64,000 nt of DNA from Pseudomonas fortuita (GTDB lineage: Bacteria > Pseudomonadota > Gammaproteobacteria > Pseudomonadales > Pseudomonadaceae): the NCBI RefSeq assembly GCF_026898135.2, contig NZ_CP114035.2:4629501-4693500 (forward strand), given 5' to 3'. This document shows positions 57,331 to 64,000 of the stretch, piece after piece (within the stretch, counting starts at the first letter, position 1; each line of letters opens with the position of its first letter). A program made the translations under genes and the position numbers. The notes under the pieces are model-generated. The model searched no databases. It saw only the letters and a program-made list of their open reading frames with translations, and was not told the origin of the DNA.

Positions 57331-57603
57331 ATGAAACCGCTGCTGCCGATTACCTGCGTCATTGTCCTGTCCTGCGCCCTGCCCGCCTGGGCCTGCACAC
57401 CGGAAGAAGCCACGCAGAAACGTGAAGAGCTGGCCGGGTTGGTTACCCAGTTGACCCAGCAGAACCCGCAGAAGGCGAAGGAGATCAACGACGAGCTTCA
57501 AGGGATGGATCTAGGAACGGCGAGCAAGGACTTGCCCGACAAGTGTCAGCTGATAGACCAGCGGATCAAGGAACTGAAAACGGCGGAGAAGAAGGCCGAT
57601 TGA
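57331..57603 (+). CDS. Small exported protein of unknown function
   Basis: This 90-residue protein has a signal peptide (MKPLLPITCVIVLSCALPAWA) and a short helical, highly charged mature part with cysteines at CTPEEA and DKCQLID that may form one disulphide. The helical pattern TQKREELAGLVTQLTQQNP suggests a coiled coil. No family is recognised. It stands alone. Confidence 0.75.
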   Translation: MKPLLPITCVIVLSCALPAWACTPEEATQKREELAGLVTQLTQQNPQKAKEINDELQGMDLGTASKDLPDKCQLIDQRIKELKTAEKKAD

Positions 57604-57620
57604 TTGACGGGTTGCCTTCG

Positions 57621-57713
57621 ATAGCTCCATCGCCGGCAAGCCAGCTCCCACAGGTCCGCTGAATTCAGCGTCTGTGGTTTCCCTGTGGGAGCTGGCTGGC
57701 CGGCAATAGAGCC
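57621..57713. repeat. REPIN
   Basis: The arms ATCGCCGGCAAGCCAGCTCC and GGGAGCTGGCTGGCCGGCAA are inverted around about 35 bp. It lies between the convergent small-protein and helicase genes. Confidence 0.9.
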
Positions 57714-57724
57714 TTGATCGCTAC

Positions 57725-59047
<1,323 letters not shown>

Positions 59048-59189
59048 GGAGGTAACCTCAGGCAAGTGCGGGAAATTCAGTTGCATAGGGTAACGTTTTC
59101 TGCCGCCTTAGCCGAATTTCTTTTGGCAACTTTGTCGCCATCCGCGCTCTAATGGCCCTTCGTTTCGCAACAAGACTGTACGCAAGCCC

Positions 59190-60491
59190 ATGGATATACA
59201 ACGAATCTGGCGTGACTCCCTCGACCTGTGGGGCACCCTCGACCAACACCCGATGCTGCACGCCGCCATTGGCCTGGCGGTGCTGCTGCTGATTTCCCTC
59301 ATCCTCGGCCGCCTGGCGCGCTTCCTGATGCTGCATGGCGCCCGTCTGCTGGCCCGCCAGCCCGCGCTGAAATGGCTGGATGACCTGCGCCACAACAAAG
59401 TGTTCCACCGCCTGGCGCAAACCACGCCGTCGCTGGTGATCCAGTTCGGCCTGAAGCTGGTGCCGGAGCTGTCCGACACTGCCCAGCACTTCCTCGGCAA
59501 CGTGGCCCTGGCCTTTACCCTGCTGTTCATGACCATGGCGCTGTCGTGCCTGCTGGATGCCCTGCTCGACATCTACGCCCGCACCGAACACGCCCGCACC
59601 CGCTCGATCAAGGGCTATGTGCAACTGGCCAAGATGATGCTGTGGATCTTCGCCTCCATCGTCATCGTCGCCACCTTGATCGACCGCTCGCCGTTGCTGC
59701 TGCTGTCGGGCCTGGGTGCCATGTCGGCGGTGCTGCTGTTGGTGTACAAGGACACCCTGCTGTCGTTCGTCGCCAGCGTGCAACTCACCAGCAACGACAT
59801 GCTGCACGTGGGTGACTGGATCGAAATGCCGCAGGTGGGTGCCGATGGCGACGTGGTGGACATTACCCTGCACACGGTGAAGGTGCAGAATTTCGACAAG
59901 ACGATTGTCTCCATCCCCACCTGGCGCCTGATGAGCGAGTCGTTCCGCAACTACCGCGGCATGCAGCAGTCTGGGGGCCGGCGCATCAAGCGCAGCCTGT
60001 TCATCGATGCGGCCGGGGTGCGTTTCCTCACCCGGGAAGAGGAGCAGCGACTGAGCCAGGTGCAGTTGCTGGGCGACTACCTGGCCGGCAAACGCCAAGA
60101 GCTGCAGAACTGGAACGAGGCCCTGGGGCCTGTAGCCGAGCTGGCTGCCAACCGCCGCAAGCTGACCAACATCGGCACCTTCCGCGCCTTTGCCCTGGCC
60201 TACCTGAAAAACCACCCCAACGTGCACCCGAACATGACCTGCATGGTGCGGCAGATGCAGACCACGGCCGAAGGCGTGCCGCTGGAGATCTACTGCTTCA
60301 CCACTACCACGGTGTGGGCGGATTACGAGCGGATCCAGGGGGATATCTTCGACTACCTGCTGGCGGTGTTGCCGGAGTTCGGGTTGAGCCTGTATCAGCA
60401 GCCCAGTGGCAATGACATGCGGGTGGGGCTGAGTGGGCGTGCGGCGCAAGAGCCTGTGTCGCGTCGGCTGGAAGAGATGAGCGAGGCTTGA
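59190..60491 (+). CDS. Mechanosensitive ion channel of the MscS/YbdG type
   Basis: This 433-residue protein has about five TM segments and the MscS pore/beta region LLLLSGLGAMSAVLLLVYKDTLLSFVASVQL and VGDWIEMPQVGADGDVVDITLHTVKVQNFD. The large C-terminal cytoplasmic part (from about 260) matches YbdG/MscM rather than the smaller MscS. It releases solutes on hypo-osmotic shock. It is divergent from the helicase gene. Confidence 0.93.
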   Translation: MDIQRIWRDSLDLWGTLDQHPMLHAAIGLAVLLLISLILGRLARFLMLHGARLLARQPALKWLDDLRHNKVFHRLAQTTPSLVIQFGLKLVPELSDTAQHFLGNVALAFTLLFMTMALSCLLDALLDIYARTEHARTRSIKGYVQLAKMMLWIFASIVIVATLIDRSPLLLLSGLGAMSAVLLLVYKDTLLSFVASVQLTSNDMLHVGDWIEMPQVGADGDVVDITLHTVKVQNFDKTIVSIPTWRLMSESFRNYRGMQQSGGRRIKRSLFIDAAGVRFLTREEEQRLSQVQLLGDYLAGKRQELQNWNEALGPVAELAANRRKLTNIGTFRAFALAYLKNHPNVHPNMTCMVRQMQTTAEGVPLEIYCFTTTTVWADYERIQGDIFDYLLAVLPEFGLSLYQQPSGNDMRVGLSGRAAQEPVSRRLEEMSEA

Positions 60492-60497
60492 GATTGC

Positions 60498-60597
60498 CGG
60501 GGCTGCTTTGCAGCCCTTTCGCGACACAAGGCCGCTCCTACAATGACCGCGTAAATGCTGATTCTGTGGGAGCGGGTTCACCCGCGAATGGGCCAGT
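60498..60597. repeat. REPIN
   Basis: A GGGGCTGCTTTGCAGCCC hairpin is followed by REP arms GACACAAGGCCGCTCCTACA and TGTGGGAGCGGGTTCACCCG. The two arms are of slightly different subtypes, so pairing is imperfect. Confidence 0.8.
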
Positions 60598-60599
60598 AG

Positions 60600-61535
60600 C
60601 TACCCCGCATAACCTAGCAGGTACAACAGCCCGGTCAAGGTCACCAGCGACGCCACGGTCGACAACAGGATCGTCCGCGAAATCAGCCCCGCCTCGCGGT
60701 TGTAATACTCCGCCAGCATGAACGGCCCCGTGCCGGTCGGCAGCGCTGCCAGCAGCACCGCCGAAGCCGCCCACATGCTCGGCAGGCTGAATACCTTGTA
60801 TGCCAGCACCCAGGTCAGCGCCGGCTGCCCCACCAGCTTCAAGCCCACCAATGGCCACGGGCTGGCTTGCGCACCCGCGCGCTTTTCTGCCAGGAATGCA
60901 CCCAGCGATACCAACGCGCACGGCGTGGTGGCCAACGCCAGCATGTCCAGAAAATGCAGCACCGGCTCGGCCAGCCCCAACCCGCTCATGGCCCAGCCAG
61001 CCCCCGCCAGCGGCGAAATCACCAGCGGGTTCTTCGCCAATGCCTTGCCAACGACCACCACGGCGCGACCGATATGCCGCTCCGCTTGTAGCCCGACCTC
61101 GATCAGCGTCAGCGAAATGGCGAACACCAGGCACACCACGATCAACGATGAAATCAGCGCCGGCTGCAAGCCCGCCTGGCCGAACAGCAGCAGGCACAAC
61201 GGGATGCCTATGTAACCGGTGTTGGCATACCCCGCACTCAGCCCGTCGATGCTCGACGCCACCAGGCCATGGCCGCTGTTCAGGCGCCACAACAGCGTGG
61301 CCACGAACATGGCCAGGGCGCCCGTGCCAAAGGCCGCGATGAACCCCGGATGCCAGATCTCGCTCCAGGTGGCAGTGGCCGTCACCTTGAACAGCAACGC
61401 CGGCAGGCACAGCCACACCACCATCTTGTTGATTTCGGCGGCGGCCTTGTCACCCAGCTTGTTGGTCTTGCGGCACAGATAGCCGACGAGGATCAGGGCG
61501 AAGATCGGCGCAACAATCACGAAGATGGTGTGCAT
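60600..61535 (-). CDS. AEC-family (auxin efflux carrier-like) transporter
   Basis: This 311-residue protein has 10 hydrophobic segments with the AEC pattern PIFALILVGYLCRKTNKLGDKAAAEINKMVVWLCLPALLF and YANTGYIGIPLC. AEC proteins export organic acids or amino-acid derivatives. It lies one base after the preceding EamA gene on the minus strand, so the two are an operon. Confidence 0.9.
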   Translation of the reverse strand: MHTIFVIVAPIFALILVGYLCRKTNKLGDKAAAEINKMVVWLCLPALLFKVTATATWSEIWHPGFIAAFGTGALAMFVATLLWRLNSGHGLVASSIDGLSAGYANTGYIGIPLCLLLFGQAGLQPALISSLIVVCLVFAISLTLIEVGLQAERHIGRAVVVVGKALAKNPLVISPLAGAGWAMSGLGLAEPVLHFLDMLALATTPCALVSLGAFLAEKRAGAQASPWPLVGLKLVGQPALTWVLAYKVFSLPSMWAASAVLLAALPTGTGPFMLAEYYNREAGLISRTILLSTVASLVTLTGLLYLLGYAG

Positions 61536-61536
61536 G

Positions 61537-62412
61537 TCAGGCCTTGCCGGCCAGCGGTGCCTGCGCGCGTGCGCCCAACCGGCTCAGCCACACGGACGCC
61601 AGGATGATCGCACCGCCGATGAACAGCCGCCCCAGCGGCTCGTGCTGGTTCCAGATCAGCAGGTTCAGCAGCAACCCCACCGGCACATGCAGGTTGTTCA
61701 TGACCGCCAGCGTGCCGCCAGAAACCATGCACGCGCCCTTGTTCCACCAGTACAGGCCCAGCGCCGTCGGGCACAGGCCCAGGAACAACAGCACCAGCCA
61801 TTGCACATCGGTACTCGGCAGGTGCTGGGCATTGCCGAACAGCAGGAAGGCCGGCAGCACCACCAGCAAGGCGCCCAGGTAGAAGTAGCCAAAACGCGCG
61901 TAGTGCGGCAGGTCACTGGGGTTGCGCGCGACCAGGTGGCGGTACAGCACCTGGCCGGCGGCATAGGTGAAGTTGGCCAGTTGCAGCAGCAGGAACCCGA
62001 TGAAAAACTCGCCGCTGATGCTGTCGAAGCGGATCACCGCGGCACCGGCTACCGCCACCAGCGCCGCCAGCAGTGCCCATGGGTTGAAACGCCGGTTCAT
62101 GGCGTCTTCGATCAGCGTCACGTGCAACGGCGTGAGGATGGTGAACAGCAGCACCTCCGGCACCGTGAGTACGCGGAAGCTCAGGTACAGGCAGACGTAG
62201 GTGATGCCGTACTGCAGTGCGCCGATCAGCAGCATCGAGCGCATGAAACGCGGTTCGACCTGGCGCCAGCGGGTCAGCGGCAGGAACACCAGGCCGGCCA
62301 GCAGCACCCGTGCGAGCACGGCGAAGTAGCTGTCGACGTGCCCGGCCAGGTACTCGCCGATCAGGCTGAAGGAAAACGCCTGGATCAGCGCGACGATTAT
62401 CAGGTAGCCCAT
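61537..62412 (-). CDS. EamA/DMT-family transporter (carboxylate/amino acid type)
   Basis: This 291-residue protein has 10 hydrophobic segments (LIIVALIQAFSFSLIGEYLAGHVDSYFAVLARVLLAGLVF) and is of the YedA/Tdt-like EamA group. It is translationally coupled to the AEC transporter downstream (1-nt gap). Substrate is unknown. Confidence 0.9.
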   Translation of the reverse strand: MGYLIIVALIQAFSFSLIGEYLAGHVDSYFAVLARVLLAGLVFLPLTRWRQVEPRFMRSMLLIGALQYGITYVCLYLSFRVLTVPEVLLFTILTPLHVTLIEDAMNRRFNPWALLAALVAVAGAAVIRFDSISGEFFIGFLLLQLANFTYAAGQVLYRHLVARNPSDLPHYARFGYFYLGALLVVLPAFLLFGNAQHLPSTDVQWLVLLFLGLCPTALGLYWWNKGACMVSGGTLAVMNNLHVPVGLLLNLLIWNQHEPLGRLFIGGAIILASVWLSRLGARAQAPLAGKA

Positions 62413-62563
62413 GGTTGCCTCTCGTAATCAAGGCCGCGACCTTAGCGGGTTGCGCCGAATGAGTTCAACCATTCAGGTGCCTGTCATGGTTTTTTTGTTA
62501 GGGCATAAATCGAGCGCCGCCCGCGCGGCGCATCGCGAGCACTACAAAGCTCAGTAGAGTCAC

Positions 62564-62589
62564 AAAAAAAGCCCGGCCATTGGCCGGGC
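62564..62589 (-). terminator. Intrinsic terminator of azoR
   Basis: The stem GCCCGGCC / GGCCGGGC has a 3-nt loop, and A7 on the plus strand gives a U7 tail on the minus strand. It lies 52 nt past the azoR stop. The rest of the 62413-62641 gap holds no gene. Confidence 0.93.
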
Positions 62590-62641
62590 AGTACACCCAA
62601 AGGAGCAAAAACAGGTGTCAGGGTTGGGAATTCAGTAAACC

Positions 62642-63241
62642 TCAGGCCACTGCCGCCAGCCTGGCCTTGGCCTGGTTGACGCCTTTCTCGTGGAATTCGC
62701 CACTCATGTTCAGGCCTTCGGCATGGATGAAGTCGACATCATGAATGCCAATGAACGCCATCACCTGGCGCAGGTACGGTTCCTGATGGTCGCTGGTGGC
62801 GCCCGCATGGATACCGCCACGGGCAGTCAGGACCACGGCGCGCTTGCCGGTCAGCAGGCCCTGCGGGCCGGTGGGGGTGTACTTGAAGGTGATGCCGGCA
62901 CGCAACACGTGGTCCAGCCAGGCCTTGAGGGTGCTGGGGATGGTGAAGTTGTACATGGGCGCAGCCATCACCAGCACGTCGGAGGCCAGCAATTCATCAG
63001 TCAATTCATTGGAACGGGCCAGGGCCTCAAGTTCGGCGGCGCTGCGCTGTTCTTCCGGCTTCATCCACCCACCCAGCAGGTTGGCGTCCAGGTGCGGCAC
63101 CGGGTTCACGGCCAGGTCACGCACAGTAATCTGATCAGCCGGGTGAGCGGCCTGCCATTGCTGGATGAAATCACGGGTCAGCTGACGGGAAACGGAATCC
63201 TGCTGGCGGGCGCTGCTTTCGATGATCAGTACGCGGGACAT
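62642..63241 (-). CDS. azoR: FMN-dependent NADH-azoreductase
   Basis: This 199-residue flavodoxin-fold quinone/azo reductase has IIESSARQQDSVSRQLTRDFI (FMN phosphate loop), LVMAAPMYNFTIPSTLKAWLDHVLRAGITFKY and VVLTARGGIHAG. It reduces quinones and azo dyes with NADH. The start MSRVLIIESSAR with GGAGGCACCC before it is chosen. Confidence 0.94.
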   Translation of the reverse strand: MSRVLIIESSARQQDSVSRQLTRDFIQQWQAAHPADQITVRDLAVNPVPHLDANLLGGWMKPEEQRSAAELEALARSNELTDELLASDVLVMAAPMYNFTIPSTLKAWLDHVLRAGITFKYTPTGPQGLLTGKRAVVLTARGGIHAGATSDHQEPYLRQVMAFIGIHDVDFIHAEGLNMSGEFHEKGVNQAKARLAAVA

Positions 63242-63348
63242 GGGTGCCTCCATCGGCGAAAAGGGTGCGATTCGATGGAGGTGAGATTAAGGCTTGACCT
63301 ATCGATAAAAAAGCGTAAAAAGTGGGTTCAATCAATCGATTAATCAGT

Positions 63349-63663
63349 TTATTCCGGGCTGCAGTTCACGGCGATCCGTAGTTTGATGATCTGCCTGTTG
63401 AATTTGGCAGTGACATCCACGCTTTTACCGGCCGGCACGTTCACCCGGCGTACCCGCGGTGCCTCCGGGCCATTGCGGAAGGTCACCTTGCACGCCGCCG
63501 GCACTTGCCCATAGTTGTTGAGGGTAATGGCGCCGATGTCGTAGGCCGTGTCATAGGCGGTGTAGTCCAGCTTGACCCCGGTCAGTTCCTTTTCCACATC
63601 GATGGGATAGGCCATGGCCCCGAGGGGCAGGCACATCAGTATTGCCGCACAATATTTCTTCAT
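63349..63663 (-). CDS. Small exported protein, conserved in Pseudomonas, function unknown
   Basis: This 104-residue protein has a signal peptide (MKKYCAAILMCLPLGAMA) and a beta-rich mature part (YPIDVEKELTGVKL; ITLNNYGQVPAACKVTFRNGPEAPRVRRV; SVDVTAKFNRQIIKLRIAVNC). Two mature cysteines may pair. Relatives are sometimes labelled 3-phosphoglycerate kinase in databases, which the length and signal peptide contradict. GGAGAGCGGCCC precedes the ATG. Confidence 0.8.
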   Translation of the reverse strand: MKKYCAAILMCLPLGAMAYPIDVEKELTGVKLDYTAYDTAYDIGAITLNNYGQVPAACKVTFRNGPEAPRVRRVNVPAGKSVDVTAKFNRQIIKLRIAVNCSPE

Positions 63664-63711
63664 GGGCCGCTCTCCTTGAAAGAGCGCAGCTTAGGACAAC
63701 AGGAGCGAAAG

Positions 63712-64000
63712 ATGAAAGCGCCGCGCGTAACCCTTGACCAGTGGCGAACCCTGCAAGCAGTGGTCGATCACGGCGGGTTTGCCCAGGCCGCCGAGGCACT
63801 GCACCGCTCGCAGTCCTCGGTCAGCTACACCGTGGCCCGCATGCAGGAACAACTGGGTGTGCCGCTGCTGCGCATCGACGGCCGCAAGGCGGTGCTCACC
63901 GAGGCGGGCAACGTGTTGTTGCGTCGCTCTCGCCACCTGGTCAAGCAGGCCAGCCAGCTCGAAGACCTCGCCCACCATATGGAACAAGGCTGGGAAGCCG
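63712..64000 (+). CDS. LysR-family regulator, N-terminal part
   Basis: The first 96 codons are in the window. The wHTH is clear: LDQWRTLQAVVDHGGFAQAAEALHRSQSSVSYTVARMQEQLG. AGGAGCGAAAG precedes the ATG. It is divergent from the small exported protein gene. Its target cannot be told from this fragment; azoR is a candidate. Confidence 0.88.
   Translation, partial: MKAPRVTLDQWRTLQAVVDHGGFAQAAEALHRSQSSVSYTVARMQEQLGVPLLRIDGRKAVLTEAGNVLLRRSRHLVKQASQLEDLAHHMEQGWEA

Noticed and set aside
59049..59059. GAGGTAACCTC palindrome at the helicase ribosome-binding site
   Set aside because: The stem is only 4 bp with a 3-nt loop, too weak to claim as a switch that hides the ribosome-binding site.

Overview
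This 64 kb window is a GC-rich chromosomal segment of a Pseudomonas, almost certainly a member of the P. putida group. The support is the gene content (aot/aru arginine genes, phhR-phhAB, the cpx trio, a lapE-type TolC protein, gbuR-gbuA, an aer-type receptor), the many Pseudomonas REP/REPIN palindromes between genes, and a gene order that matches what I remember of P. putida KT2440. No rRNA, tRNA, prophage, insertion sequence or CRISPR array was seen. The window begins inside aruD/astD and ends inside a LysR regulator gene.

Layout. 0-8.2 kb (minus strand): arginine uptake (aotJQMP), its regulator argR and the arginine succinyltransferase catabolic genes (aruC-F-G-D), with ArgR-type TGTCGC-N8-AA half-sites upstream of both aotJ and aruC. 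8.5-11.2 kb: acetyl-CoA synthetase and a small DUF2790 protein. 11.3-14.4 kb: phenylalanine catabolism, phhR divergent from phhAB. 14.6-22.4 kb: a tiny acidic protein, an MFS transporter, a YdiJ-type D-2-hydroxyglutarate dehydrogenase divergent from a LysR regulator, and the aromatic amino-acid permease aroP with a long upstream region carrying possible PhhR boxes. 22.4-27.8 kb: the housekeeping block rluB-scpB-scpA-yciO-PHP on the minus strand, divergent from yciB-yciI. 27.9-30.6 kb: a CpxR / CpxP-like / CpxA-type envelope-stress unit with a CpxR-box-like site. 30.5-31.7 kb: eight tandem copies of a unit of about 146 bp made from the 3' end of the sensor-kinase gene plus half of a REPIN. 31.8-48.8 kb: mixed genes (nitroreductase, trkH, AraC regulators, LpxH-like hydrolase, EamA transporter, SelW-like protein, PlpD-like patatin autotransporter, MarR, recQ, lapE, DTW protein, aer). 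48.9-52.7 kb: gbuR, gbuA and an Na+/solute symporter, followed by a 42-codon gene resembling P. aeruginosa PA1414, the locus of the oxygen-responsive sRNA SicX, with a near-consensus Anr box upstream. 52.8-64 kb: LysR/MFS pair, EamA and AEC transporters, a RelE/HigB-type toxin-antitoxin pair with a perfect 18-bp palindrome, a DEAD-box helicase, a mechanosensitive channel, azoR and small secreted proteins.

How the genes work together. Much of the window takes amino acids into central metabolism: arginine through Aot and Ast/Aru, 4-guanidinobutyrate through GbuA, phenylalanine through AroP and PhhAB, and acetate through Acs. Motifs matching AANAANAA, the Crc/Hfq catabolite-repression target, lie just upstream of the acsA, phhA and aroP starts, so these three may share carbon-source control. 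The most unusual structures are the eight-copy kinase-tail/REP array and the PA1414/SicX-like locus.
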